Below are positions 1 through 7,988 of a stretch of 64,000 nt of DNA, piece after piece. Below the pieces are notes generated by a model, which ran no database searches, was not told where the DNA came from, and saw only the letters and a program-made list of their open reading frames with translations. This DNA is from Aliarcobacter sp. (lineage in GTDB: Bacteria > Campylobacterota > Campylobacteria > Campylobacterales > Arcobacteraceae), in assembly GCA_028690445.1 (NCBI GenBank), contig JAQVBE010000012.1:1-64000 (forward strand), in the 5' to 3' direction. How positions within the stretch are numbered: position 1 is the stretch's first letter; each line of letters starts with the position of its first letter. Position numbers and translations under genes: made by a program.

Positions 1-49
1 TTCCATGGTAAGGAAGAGGTTATCGGTTCAACTCCGATTGCGAGCACCA
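1..49 (+). tRNA. tRNA-Thr (anticodon GGT), 3' part
   Basis: The window starts inside a tRNA. The 3' half of the anticodon arm is visible as loop ATGGTAA closed by TTCC/GGAA, which places anticodon GGT. It is followed by a T arm with stem ATCGG/CCGAT around loop TTCAACT, then acceptor strand TGCGAGC, discriminator A and an encoded CCA at 47-49. GGT reads ACC threonine codons. The 5' half, including the D arm, lies outside the window, so the acceptor stem cannot be checked. Confidence 0.9.
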
Positions 50-109
50 CTGGATTTCTATTTTTATATTTAATTTACTAGTGATAATCAGACGATAATT
101 TGATTTATT

Positions 110-147
110 AAAACTCTTTGAAATTATATTTTAAAGAGTTTCTTTTT
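110..147. terminator. Hairpin between tRNA-Thr and feoB
   Basis: AAACTCTTT (111-119) pairs with AAAGAGTTT (133-141) around an AT-rich 13-nt loop, and TCTTTTT follows on the + strand. It lies between the tRNA end and the convergent feoB stop codon, so it could end transcription from both sides. Confidence 0.5.
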
Positions 148-152
148 AGATT

Positions 153-2261
153 CTATGTTATTATTATTTTTGATATATTGTAGGTAAAGAAAGATAATAA
201 CCAAGCACTTATTGTTGTGAAAATAAACAAGTAAGCTAGATATTTCCAGTTTCCGGCCTCTCTTACAAAAACCATTGATGCAGCTAAACAAGGCAGATAA
301 ATCATAACAAAAACTATAAAAGATATTGCAGATTCAATTGTTATATTACTTTTTATTTTTTCCATTAAACTAGATGATGATTCATCATTTTCACTTCCTA
401 ATCCATACAAAATAGATAGTGTTGAAATTACTATTTCTTTTGCAGCTAAACCTGTTTCTAGGGCTACTGTCATTTTCCAATCAAATCCTAAAGGTTGAAA
501 TAATGCTTCTGAATATTTACCAATATACCCTAAATAAGAATGTTCTAAATTATATTGAGATAGTTCATTTTTTAGAGTAGTTTTTTCATCAGTGTTCATT
601 GTCAATTCTATTTTTTCGTTATATGAGTGTTCAATGTCTAAATGTTTTGGATAATTACTTGCAAACCAAATTAATAATGAAGCTGCTAATATATATGTTC
701 CTGCTTTTTTTAGATACATTTTTGCTTGATTTGAAACTGTATGATAAATAAGTCTAAATGAAGGCAATCTGTATTTTGGCATTTCCATAACAAAAGGTTC
801 ATCTTCACTTTTAAATACAACAATTTTTAAAACCTTAGCTGCAATTAATCCAAAAAATGCTCCTGATATATATATTAAAAATAAGATATTTCCTGCATTA
901 CTTTCAGAGAAAAAAGCTCCAACAAAAAGTACATATATTGGTAATCTTGCACCACAAGACATAAATCCAATAATAAATAGCGTTAAAAGTCTATCTCTTT
1001 CATTTTTTAAAGTTCTTGCTGCCATATATGCAGGAACAGAACACCCAAAACCAGTAACTAAAGGAATAAATGATTTTCCATGTAAGCCAAATTTATGGAA
1101 AAAACCATCTAATAAAAAAGCTACTCTACTCATATATCCTGTTGTTTCAAGAAGTGCTATTCCAAAAAAGAGTATTACAATATTTGGTAAAAATAAAACT
1201 ACTGAACTAACTCCTGAAATTGCTCCATCTGCAATTATTGATGAAAATTCGTTATCTCCTAGAAACTCTTTTGTATTATCTATAATTGCTGTAAAAAATG
1301 AATCAATTATTTCCATAGGTATATTTCCAATAGTAAAAGTTAATTGAAATAAACCCCACATAAAAAATAGAAAAATTGGTAATCCAAAAAATTTATGAAT
1401 TAAAATAGCATCAAATCTTTCTGTTAAAGTAGTTGTATTTATGTTTTTTTGTTTAACAGTTTCTATTACTGCACCTTTTGCAAAGGCAAATCTCTCTTCA
1501 TTAAAAATATCTTTGATATTTTTTGAATTAAAATGAATAAATAAATGTTCAAATGCTTCGCTTAAGATAGGTTGGATTTTTATCCAAATTGGTTCATCAT
1601 GAAATTGTTTATATGTATTTTTGTTCTCTTTTAAAAGACCCAATGAAATTTGTCTATAAGTTTTATTTGTCTCATATTTATTTTCTTCTAAAATTCTAGA
1701 AATATTTTCAATTTCTTCTTCTATTACGCCTGAAAAGAAAAATTTGCTTGGAATTTTTTGACTTTGAAATTTTAAAAGTATTTCATCTAATAATTTTGTT
1801 ATTCCACTTTTTTTCGCAGCACTTGTTTTTATACAAGGTTTACCAAGAATTTTACTTAATTGTATTTCATCTATTAAAATAGATTCTTTTTCTGCTTCAT
1901 CGCTCATATTTAAAGCAATTATCATTTTTTTATCTAAAGTTAAAAGTTCTGCTGTTAAAAGAAGATTCCTTTGTAAATTTGTTGAATCAAGAACATTTAA
2001 GATGATGTCATATTTTTCGTTATTTAGAAAATCTTTTGTAACTTTCTCTTCAATAGTATAATCATTTAAAGAATAAGCACCAGGAAGATCAACAATTTCA
2101 ATATGAAAGTTTTTATAATCAAAGAATACTTGCTCTTTTGAAACAGTTACTCCTGAAAAATTTCCAACTTTTAATCTTGCATTTGAAATTGAATTAATAA
2201 GCATTGACTTACCAACATTTGGTTGGCCTACTAAAGCTATTTTAATAGTATTTTTAATCAC
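153..2261 (-). CDS. feoB: Ferrous iron transporter FeoB
   Basis: FeoB is the inner-membrane Fe(II) uptake protein with a cytosolic G-protein domain. The P-loop GQPNVGKS is at residues 12-19, DLPG (G3) at 58-61 and NMSD (G4) at 118-121. Many hydrophobic segments from about residue 285 onward form the transport domain with the usual two Gate-like halves. The length of 702 aa is normal. The start is GTG at 2261, chosen because it overlaps the feoA stop by 8 bp, as expected for translational coupling; an in-frame ATG would remove the G domain. It forms a feoAB operon facing fur across a shared 142-bp region, so Fur control is likely but inferred. No feoC is present. Confidence 0.97.
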   Translation of the reverse strand: MIKNTIKIALVGQPNVGKSMLINSISNARLKVGNFSGVTVSKEQVFFDYKNFHIEIVDLPGAYSLNDYTIEEKVTKDFLNNEKYDIILNVLDSTNLQRNLLLTAELLTLDKKMIIALNMSDEAEKESILIDEIQLSKILGKPCIKTSAAKKSGITKLLDEILLKFQSQKIPSKFFFSGVIEEEIENISRILEENKYETNKTYRQISLGLLKENKNTYKQFHDEPIWIKIQPILSEAFEHLFIHFNSKNIKDIFNEERFAFAKGAVIETVKQKNINTTTLTERFDAILIHKFFGLPIFLFFMWGLFQLTFTIGNIPMEIIDSFFTAIIDNTKEFLGDNEFSSIIADGAISGVSSVVLFLPNIVILFFGIALLETTGYMSRVAFLLDGFFHKFGLHGKSFIPLVTGFGCSVPAYMAARTLKNERDRLLTLFIIGFMSCGARLPIYVLFVGAFFSESNAGNILFLIYISGAFFGLIAAKVLKIVVFKSEDEPFVMEMPKYRLPSFRLIYHTVSNQAKMYLKKAGTYILAASLLIWFASNYPKHLDIEHSYNEKIELTMNTDEKTTLKNELSQYNLEHSYLGYIGKYSEALFQPLGFDWKMTVALETGLAAKEIVISTLSILYGLGSENDESSSSLMEKIKSNITIESAISFIVFVMIYLPCLAASMVFVREAGNWKYLAYLFIFTTISAWLLSFFTYNISKIIIT

Positions 2262-2478
2262 GTTTAACCTCTATTTTTGCAGCTTCATTCAATCTTAAAG
2301 CTATTTTAGATTGATTTACTTTTATTTCTATTGTACTTTTAGTTAATGTAAACTCGACAATAGTTACTTTAATGCCTTTACTTATTCCAAAAGAGTAAAG
2401 TCTATCTTTTAGAATTTCATCACAATTTATAGCTGTGATAGTTGCACTTTCATTAATTTTTAGTTGATTTAATGTCAT
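2254..2478 (-). CDS. feoA: FeoA family protein
   Basis: This 74-aa SH3-like FeoA-type protein helps FeoB-dependent ferrous iron uptake in the cytoplasm. The family pattern is visible: an N-terminal MTLNQL opening, a central L..RLYSFGISKG..V segment, and a C-terminal ALRLNEAAKIEVK stretch in place of the usual ALR..EA..I.V. Its last 8 bp overlap the feoB GTG start, so the two are almost surely cotranscribed. It is the first gene of the operon and faces fur. Confidence 0.93.
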   Translation of the reverse strand: MTLNQLKINESATITAINCDEILKDRLYSFGISKGIKVTIVEFTLTKSTIEIKVNQSKIALRLNEAAKIEVKRD

Positions 2479-2536
2479 AAATGAGCCTTGATAAGAGTAA
2501 TAACCGTTATTATAATCTAATTAACCTTTCTTCCTT

Positions 2537-2550
2537 TTGATACTTATCAA
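2537..2550. promoter_or_regulatory. Dyad in the feoA-fur intergenic region, candidate Fur site
   Basis: TTGATACTTATCAA is a perfect 6-2-6 palindrome between the divergent feoAB and fur genes. It resembles the TGATAAT half-sites of Fur boxes. A second weaker dyad, AATAACCGTTATT, lies closer to feoA (about 2498-2512). Fur binding is inferred from gene context. Confidence 0.4.
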
Positions 2551-2620
2551 GAAAGTATATTTGTAATTTTTGTTAACTTTGGATATACTAGTTTTTATTA
2601 AATTTTAAGGGTGTATTTTA

Positions 2621-3070
2621 ATGTTAAGTGAAAATAATAATGAGAAAATTATTGAAGAATTAAAAAAAATTGTTAAACAAAAAGGATTAAAATATACTGA
2701 ACAAAGGGAAATAGTTCTTAGTATTTTATTACATGCACAAGAGCATTTAACTGCAGAAGAAGTGTATAATGAGATTAAAAAGAGATATTCTGATTCAAAT
2801 ATTGGGATAGCTACTGTTTATAGAGCACTTAGTTTCTTAGAGGAAGTAGATTTGATTACTTCTATTACTTTTGGAACCGATGGTAAGAAATATGAAAGTA
2901 ATGCAAAATCTCATCATGATCATTTAATTTGCACAAATTGCGGGAAAATTATTGAATTTATGGATGATGAAATTGAAAAAAGACAAGATAAAATTGCTAA
3001 AAAAAATAAATTTAAAATAGTTAGTCATTCTATGCAACTATATGGAACTTGCGAAACTTGTCAAGGATAA
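2621..3070 (+). CDS. fur: Ferric uptake regulator Fur
   Basis: This 149-aa Fur-family metalloregulator normally represses iron-uptake genes when loaded with Fe(II). It has an N-terminal winged helix, including TEQREIVLSILLHAQEHLTAEEVY and IGIATVYRALSFLEE. The metal-binding HHDH motif follows at about residues 98-101, then the CTNC and CETC pairs typical of a structural zinc site. It diverges from feoAB, and the operon on its far side has a Fur-like box, so assignment to Fur rather than PerR or Zur rests on both sequence and context. A second, more Zur-like paralogue is at 37.4 kb. Confidence 0.93.
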   Translation: MLSENNNEKIIEELKKIVKQKGLKYTEQREIVLSILLHAQEHLTAEEVYNEIKKRYSDSNIGIATVYRALSFLEEVDLITSITFGTDGKKYESNAKSHHDHLICTNCGKIIEFMDDEIEKRQDKIAKKNKFKIVSHSMQLYGTCETCQG

Positions 3071-3101
3071 ATTAAGATTTAATCTTAATTTATCCCTTTT
3101 T
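3065..3101. terminator. Strong terminator hairpin after fur
   Basis: GGATAAATTAAGATT (3065-3079) and its exact complement (3081-3095) form a long stem that includes the fur stop codon, followed by CTTTTTC. The convergent flavodoxin gene ends at 3104, so the hairpin can serve both strands. Confidence 0.8.
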
Positions 3102-3103
3102 CA

Positions 3104-3601
3104 TTATAAAATATCTTCTTTTATATTTTGAACCCAATCTTGAATTCTTTTATCTGTTAATTCACTTTGATTATCTTCATCAATAACTAATCCAACGAAA
3201 TTATTGTCAATTTGAGCTTTTGAAGCATCATGATGATAACCTTCTATTGAAGTAAATCCAATAACTTTGGCTCCTAATGCAACTACTTGTTTGTATATTT
3301 CACCTAAAGCACTACAAAATTCATCACTATAACTTTCTTGATCTCCTAAACCAAAAAGAGCAATAGTTTTATTCGATAAATCTAATTTACAAAAATCTAC
3401 CCAAGCATCTTCCCAATCATCATTTAATTCTCCATCTCCCCATGTAGAACCACCTAAAATAACTTTATCATATCCATTGATTTTATCAACTTTTGTATTT
3501 GCTAAATTAAATACTTCTATTTCTCCCAATGCTGCTGAAATTTTACTTGCTACTTCATCAGAATTTCCTGTGCTACTTGCATAAAATATTGCTGTTGACA
3601 T
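3104..3601 (-). CDS. fldA: Flavodoxin (long-chain type)
   Basis: Flavodoxin carries electrons on FMN and often replaces ferredoxin when iron is scarce. The phosphate-binding loop of the FMN site is YASSTGNSDEVA at residues 7-18. The flavin-stacking regions are GGSTWGDGELNDDWED and GLGDQESYSDEF, the second matching the long-chain class. The 165-aa length is typical. It is the last gene of a (-) operon that begins at the microprotein near 4.79 kb and has a Fur-like box upstream, which fits iron-starvation expression. Function is firm; the symbol follows the common family name. Confidence 0.93.
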   Translation of the reverse strand: MSTAIFYASSTGNSDEVASKISAALGEIEVFNLANTKVDKINGYDKVILGGSTWGDGELNDDWEDAWVDFCKLDLSNKTIALFGLGDQESYSDEFCSALGEIYKQVVALGAKVIGFTSIEGYHHDASKAQIDNNFVGLVIDEDNQSELTDKRIQDWVQNIKEDIL

Positions 3602-3621
3602 TTTATTCTCCTAATTGTTTT

Positions 3622-4383
3622 TTATTTTTTTATAATAGAGCGAAAAGAGTAAGGAATTGCTTTAATTTGATACTCTTTATTTTTTAGTTCATCTACAAAA
3701 ACAGGAATTTGTTTAGTAAACTCACTATTTTTTGGATAAGCTAAATATATTTGAAAATATTCACCTTTTTTTATTGATTTGATTGCATCTTCTAATTCAT
3801 CTTTGATATTTGGCTTTTTAACTTCTATATCTTTCCATGATGTATATATTTTTAATCCTATAAAATCTTTTGATTTTATACAAATTGAATCACCCAAATC
3901 TATAACTATTTTATCCCTATGAAGTTTTTTTATTTTTTTTAAAACAAATTCATGAAATAGTAAATGTTTATCAATAAGTAGTTGCATTTTATTATTTATA
4001 AAACACTGTGATATAAGTTTTGCAACAGGAAGTAAATTTTTATTTGAAATTAATAAAAGATTTTTATTATTTGGATTTAAATAATTATTAATAATTTTTG
4101 TTGAATGTACACATAATTTGAAATTATATAGATTTTGTTTTTTAGGTACTTTGACAAAATTAAAAGGCATTAGATTTGCTATTTTATTAGAAAATGCATC
4201 TTTCAAAGAGTATTTTGCAAATTTTACTTGTTCATATTTTGTAAAATTACAAGTACATTTAAGAATATTATTACTTAAACTTAAAAATAGTTGTCGTAAT
4301 CTAATGACAGAATTAAATTCGTCAAAATCCTTTGGCAAATACTCTTTTGTTTCATAAAAACCTATGAAGTTATTGCTTAACAT
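3622..4383 (-). CDS. Uncharacterised protein in Fur-linked flavodoxin operon
   Basis: I do not recognise this 253-aa protein. I place the start at the ATG at 4383, because it overlaps the stop of the DUF2325 gene as TAATG and has an AGGAAA element upstream; a longer reading from 4422 would run into that gene. The protein is basic, with no clear membrane segment. It has a CTCNF motif near residue 43 and a lone Cys in the KLCVHSTK segment. The gene lies between the DUF2325 gene and flavodoxin, so a role in iron limitation or iron-sulfur stress is plausible but inferred only from the operon. Confidence 0.75.
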   Translation of the reverse strand: MLSNNFIGFYETKEYLPKDFDEFNSVIRLRQLFLSLSNNILKCTCNFTKYEQVKFAKYSLKDAFSNKIANLMPFNFVKVPKKQNLYNFKLCVHSTKIINNYLNPNNKNLLLISNKNLLPVAKLISQCFINNKMQLLIDKHLLFHEFVLKKIKKLHRDKIVIDLGDSICIKSKDFIGLKIYTSWKDIEVKKPNIKDELEDAIKSIKKGEYFQIYLAYPKNSEFTKQIPVFVDELKNKEYQIKAIPYSFRSIIKK

Positions 4384-4712
4384 TACAAGTTTCCTGTACA
4401 GTTTGCATAACAATTTGAACAATCTTTTATGCCCATTATTTTTACATATTCTTCATATACGCAAGAAATAGATCTTTTAGTACAGATAAACGGGATATTT
4501 TTCTTTTTTGCTTCATTTTTATATTTAAGCATTGTATTATGATTTAAAAATGACGTAATCATTAAAATACAATCAGTATCTTGTGGAACTTTTTTCTTTG
4601 GAGCAGAAGATTTTTTTCTTGCATCCCAATGATTTATAGTTTTTGCGCCCAAACTTTCTAACATAGAAGATATTTGTGAAATTTGATCTCCACCAATTAT
4701 TAATATACTCAT
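4383..4712 (-). CDS. DUF2325 domain protein
   Basis: This 109-aa protein starts MSILIIGGDQ, a Rossmann-like beta strand and glycine turn typical of DUF2325 proteins, followed by HWDARKK and CILMITSFLNHNTM. Its C-terminal third is rich in Cys (CTKRSISC and DCSNCYANC), suggesting metal or redox chemistry. I chose the ATG at 4712, which has AAGGG upstream, over a longer reading from 4739 that overlaps the preceding microprotein. It couples by stop/start overlap to the next gene. The function of the family is not established. Confidence 0.8.
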   Translation of the reverse strand: MSILIIGGDQISQISSMLESLGAKTINHWDARKKSSAPKKKVPQDTDCILMITSFLNHNTMLKYKNEAKKKNIPFICTKRSISCVYEEYVKIMGIKDCSNCYANCTGNL

Positions 4713-4726
4713 TTTAAACCCTTTTT

Positions 4727-4792
4727 TTAACAAGTACAACCGGTTGGTTTTACTAAGTCATTTTTATTTTTTGTTTCAAAACAATTATTCAT
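4727..4792 (-). CDS. 21-aa Cys-containing microprotein, first gene of the iron operon
   Basis: This short reading frame begins with ATG at 4792 behind an AAGGATTTGA ribosome-binding site. It encodes 21 residues starting MNNCFE and ending KPTGCTC, with three Cys, two of them in a CxC pair at the very C terminus. Its stop is 15 bp before the DUF2325 start, and the Fur-like box lies 12-32 bp upstream of its start, so it is the first cistron of the transcript. It could be a real metal-binding microprotein or a leader peptide. I know no family for it. Confidence 0.55.
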   Translation of the reverse strand: MNNCFETKNKNDLVKPTGCTC

Positions 4793-4803
4793 TTCAAATC
4801 CTT

Positions 4804-4824
4804 TATATTGATAATCATTATTGA
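4804..4824. promoter_or_regulatory. Fur box-like operator of the flavodoxin operon
   Basis: TTGATAATCATTATTGA (4808-4824) matches 14 of 16 positions of the inner part of the classical GATAATGATAATCATTATC Fur consensus. It sits just upstream of the microprotein start on the (-) strand, next to a TATTAT (-10-like) element at 4825-4830. Two more dyads lie further upstream: 4842-4860 (7-5-7) and 4863-4884 (AATTATCA/TGATAATT). Confidence 0.7.
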
Positions 4825-4952
4825 AATAATACATTAAGAAATCTTAATTTAATATTAAGAATAATTATCAAATTTGTGATAATTCAAATAAATTGGTTTT
4901 TTATGATTTTATGGATTGAATAAAGAATATAAATAAAAGGGAAAGAATGAAT

Positions 4953-4971
4953 AACTAGGAAAATCCTAGTT
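4953..4971 (-). terminator. Hairpin after the transglycosylase-like gene
   Basis: AACTAGGA and TCCTAGTT form an 8-bp stem with an AAA loop, 8 bp past the stop codon of the gene at 4979-5476. The T-run after it on the (-) strand is weak (TATTCATTCTTT). Confidence 0.45.
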
Positions 4972-4978
4972 AAAAATA

Positions 4979-5476
4979 TTATACATCAACTTTTTTAAGT
5001 TCTCGTATAATTGTAGCTATATCTTTTGAATATTGTTTTGCAGCATCGCTGTTATATTTCCACCCACCATTGTAACTACTCCAAACTTTCGACCAATTAT
5101 TATTGTGGACTTTTTGCCAGTAGCTAAGTTCTTCTATTGCATTTTTTGTTGCAAATTGAAAATCTGAAATTAATTTCATTGCAAAAACATTTCTATTCCA
5201 TGAAGTATCAGGTGCATTTTCTCTGTTAATAACAGTTTTTATATTGGCTTGATATAAACCATAATCTTTTGTATCTACATTTACTAGGTATTTACCCAAT
5301 CCAGATTCTTTAATTGCAATTGCCATTAAAGAGTAACTTAAACCGTTTTCTTTACCATGTGCTTTTATCTCTTTTAGCGTTTTTATTTCTTGTGGTGTTA
5401 GGTTATTAATGTCAAAATCTGATGCAAAAACATTAGATATTAATAATAGAGTAATTAAAATAACTTTTAATCTCAT
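4979..5476 (-). CDS. Lytic transglycosylase-like SLT domain protein
   Basis: This 165-aa protein begins with a signal peptide (hydrophobic residues 4-17, cleavage probable after VFAS). A compact SLT/lysozyme-like domain follows. The likely catalytic Glu is E57 in KESGLGKY, and DYGLYQAN (71-78) matches the GLMQ motif region of the family. WSSYNGG near residue 131 fits the YNGG/AYN motif of the fold. It probably cleaves peptidoglycan in the periplasm. It is shorter than housekeeping enzymes such as Slt or MltD and is monocistronic, which fits a small specialised wall-remodelling enzyme. Confidence 0.8.
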   Translation of the reverse strand: MRLKVILITLLLISNVFASDFDINNLTPQEIKTLKEIKAHGKENGLSYSLMAIAIKESGLGKYLVNVDTKDYGLYQANIKTVINRENAPDTSWNRNVFAMKLISDFQFATKNAIEELSYWQKVHNNNWSKVWSSYNGGWKYNSDAAKQYSKDIATIIRELKKVDV

Positions 5477-5639
5477 TGTCTTCTCCTTTGTTTTTTCTTA
5501 AATAAAGCTGGGAAGTATACTTTAAAAGAGACTAATTGTCAAATATTGCTATGATTTACTTGTTTTAGGGAGCTAATTAATATATTATTTAGTTTTCAAT
5601 CATTATAATTCCAAAAAAATTTAACATGAAAAAAAGACA

Positions 5640-5849
5640 TTGGAAAAAAAAGAATTTAAAAAAATAATTAAAGAAATAGGTTTTTCTTCTCAAGGAAAAT
5701 TCGCAGAAGAAATAGGTGTAAAAGCTACTACTTTTACAACATATAAAGTGATTCCAACACATATAAAAAGAATTACAAAATTAGCATTATTAGCTAAACA
5801 AAATGGAGTGAGTTTAGAAGAAATAAGAAATTCACTAAAAGTAGATTAG
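5640..5849 (+). CDS. Small helix-turn-helix-like protein
   Basis: This 69-aa protein reads from a TTG at 5640. An ATG at 5626 is out of frame. The segment SSQGKFAEEIGVKATTFTTYK has the pattern of an HTH (KFAEEIGV-turn-TTFTTYK), then a helical tail with LALLAKQNGVSLEEI. The start is weakly supported, with only an A-rich GA-containing leader. A similar small protein with the same MEK.-FK..-K opening is at 16162-16380. It is probably a DNA-binding regulator of unknown target; nothing phage-like surrounds it. Confidence 0.65.
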   Translation: MEKKEFKKIIKEIGFSSQGKFAEEIGVKATTFTTYKVIPTHIKRITKLALLAKQNGVSLEEIRNSLKVD

Positions 5850-5868
5850 AGAAATAATCTCTAATCTA
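5842..5868. terminator. Hairpin between HTH gene and nitrilase-fold gene
   Basis: TAGATTAGAGA (5842-5852) pairs perfectly with TCTCTAATCTA (5858-5868) around AATAA. It overlaps the HTH stop codon and precedes the convergent stop at 5876. T-runs are short, so termination strength is uncertain. Confidence 0.5.
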
Positions 5869-5875
5869 TAAAAAA

Positions 5876-6595
5876 TTATATATCTAACCCAATATTTATA
5901 TAAGCTCTTACTTTTTTTATTTCATTTTTATCAAAAATATCTTCAATAATCTCTTTTGAATCATCTTTTTTTACAATTCCAAATGGATTTATAATTGCAC
6001 TTCCTTTTCCCATGTTTTCATCTGCACTATTACAAGCAATTACAAAACATTGATTTACAAGTGCAAGGGCTTTTGAGATTGATTCATAGTGGTCTTTCCT
6101 TTTTAATCCCCACATTGCTGGATTTAAAATAATATCAGCACCTTTTACTTTTTCCCAAAGTTGTGGGAATCTTAGTTCAAAACAGATTAATATGGCTATT
6201 TTGATACCGTTAACCTCTATTATTTTTATATCTTCTTCATTCCCTTCACTAAAATATTCAAGTTCATTTCCAAGTGGGAAAAGTTTTACTTTTGATTGGG
6301 TGTGAATGATTTGAAGATTATTAAATATATATAAAGTGTTGAAAAATTTATTTTCTTTTTTTGTAATAAATGTTAAAGCGATAGTTTTATCTTTACTTAA
6401 CTCTTTTATCTCTTCTATAGCTTTTTGGCTGAATTGTGCAGCTTCTTCCATCTTATCATAAGAAAATCCACTCAGAGCTAGTTCTGGTGCTAATATAAGA
6501 GACTTCACTTCACATAAATTTATTAAATTTTTTAAGTGAGTTAGATTTTCTTGAAAATTCTCTGTTGTTTTAATTTGTAATGCTATTAATTTCAT
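5876..6595 (-). CDS. Carbon-nitrogen hydrolase (nitrilase superfamily)
   Basis: This cytoplasmic amidase-type enzyme has 239 aa. The Glu-Lys-Cys triad is readable: E38 in APELALSGF, K104 in SKVKLFP and C138 in LICFELRFP. The substrate cannot be told from sequence; omega-amidase (NIT2/YafV-like) or a damaged-metabolite amidase is possible. The start overlaps the end of the phosphohexomutase gene by 26 bp, so the two are cotranscribed, with ogt at the head of the operon. Confidence 0.85.
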   Translation of the reverse strand: MKLIALQIKTTENFQENLTHLKNLINLCEVKSLILAPELALSGFSYDKMEEAAQFSQKAIEEIKELSKDKTIALTFITKKENKFFNTLYIFNNLQIIHTQSKVKLFPLGNELEYFSEGNEEDIKIIEVNGIKIAILICFELRFPQLWEKVKGADIILNPAMWGLKRKDHYESISKALALVNQCFVIACNSADENMGKGSAIINPFGIVKKDDSKEIIEDIFDKNEIKKVRAYINIGLDI

Positions 6596-7988
6596 TTATT
6601 ACCTCATTTATTAGATTATCAACTGCATTTTTATAACTCATTGCTGTTGCGTAAGTTGTAGCTTCATATTTTGTCATAATTAGGGCATTTGTATTTGAAG
6701 CTCTAATTAATGCCCAACCATATTCAAAATTTATTCTAAGTCCATCTATTTTTAGAATATCTTTGATTATTGGAAAACCTCTTTGAATTTGATTTAATTT
6801 TTCTTCTATTTTTTTTATGATTAAAAATTTATTTTTTTCAGTAATTTTAATCTCTATATTTTCACTTGTGTAAACTTTTGGAAGTTTATCCAGCTCAAAA
6901 TCTAAATTTATCCCTTTGTATAAAAGCTCTAAAACTCTAAAAGTTGCATAAATAGCATCATCAAAACCATAATATCTATCATTGAAAAAGATATGTCCTG
7001 AAACTTCAGCTGCTAAATCAGCATTTAATTCTTTTAGTTTTAATCTTAAATTTGAATAACCTGTTTTATCCATAATTGTTTTTGTTTTATGATTTAGTTC
7101 ATCAAAAATATTTTGTGAATATGTAACTTCTCCAATAATAACTGGATTTTTCATAGTTTTTGAAAAAAGTAGGGCTAACATATCCCCTTTTATATTATAT
7201 TTTTGAGTTAAAACAGCAATTCTATCAGCATCTCCATCATAAGCAAATCCTAAATTACAGTCGTCTTTTAGAAGAGTTTTTAAATCTACTAGGTTTTTTT
7301 CATTCGTTGGGTCTGGATGATGATTCGGAAATTCTCCATCAGGAGTTAAATGTAACCCTTGGTAATTTAGATTTAATTTATCTAATATTTCACATAAAAC
7401 AGTATTTGCAACACCATTTCCACAATCAAGAGCAAAAGAAATTTTAAAATCTTTTAGGCGTGAAAATTGATTTACCATATAATCCACATATAATTTTTTT
7501 GCATCAATTTCTATAAAATCTAAGTTTAATGGGATTTCTATATTTTGATTTTCTAAAATTTTATAATATAAAGCTAAAAGTTCATCTCCAAAAAATGGAT
7601 TATTATTTATAGTGATTTTAAAACCATTATATTTTTTTGAATTATGACTTCCTGTTATCATAATTGAAGCAGTTGGTTTTATAGTTTGATTATTTATTTG
7701 ATACTCTTGATACGAAGCAAAATAATTTACGCCAGTTGCTACAAGTCCAATATTTAAAACTTTACAACCTGATTGATTTAATCCAGAGATTAAAGCTTCA
7801 AATAATATATTTGAGTGAGTTCTTACATCATAACCTACAATTATATAAGGAGGATTTTGTGTATTTTTTCTTTTTTCTTTTATTGTTAAACCTAAAAAAT
7901 ATCCAATTAACTTAGAATTTGAAGAGTTTAAATCCTCGTTTATAATACCTCTAATATCGTATTGTCTAAAAATAGTTTTACTTATCAT
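6570..7988 (-). CDS. Phosphomannomutase/phosphoglucomutase family protein
   Basis: This 472-aa alpha-D-phosphohexomutase interconverts hexose 1- and 6-phosphates for surface sugar synthesis. The phosphoserine loop is TGSHNSKKYNG with S114; the usual form is TASHNP. The Mg-binding loop is DGDADR at 251-256, and sugar-specificity and phosphate-binding regions follow (EVSGH and RASNTNALI). DIRG near the N terminus is typical of the PMM/PGM class (AlgC/ManB). Mannose versus glucose preference cannot be decided. It overlaps ogt by 11 bp upstream and the nitrilase-like gene downstream. Confidence 0.92.
   Translation of the reverse strand: MISKTIFRQYDIRGIINEDLNSSNSKLIGYFLGLTIKEKRKNTQNPPYIIVGYDVRTHSNILFEALISGLNQSGCKVLNIGLVATGVNYFASYQEYQINNQTIKPTASIMITGSHNSKKYNGFKITINNNPFFGDELLALYYKILENQNIEIPLNLDFIEIDAKKLYVDYMVNQFSRLKDFKISFALDCGNGVANTVLCEILDKLNLNYQGLHLTPDGEFPNHHPDPTNEKNLVDLKTLLKDDCNLGFAYDGDADRIAVLTQKYNIKGDMLALLFSKTMKNPVIIGEVTYSQNIFDELNHKTKTIMDKTGYSNLRLKLKELNADLAAEVSGHIFFNDRYYGFDDAIYATFRVLELLYKGINLDFELDKLPKVYTSENIEIKITEKNKFLIIKKIEEKLNQIQRGFPIIKDILKIDGLRINFEYGWALIRASNTNALIMTKYEATTYATAMSYKNAVDNLINEVINEINSITN

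Noticed and set aside
5626-5655. ATG at 5626 as start of the small HTH gene
   Set aside because: It is out of frame with the HTH reading frame and soon stops, so the TTG at 5640 is preferred.
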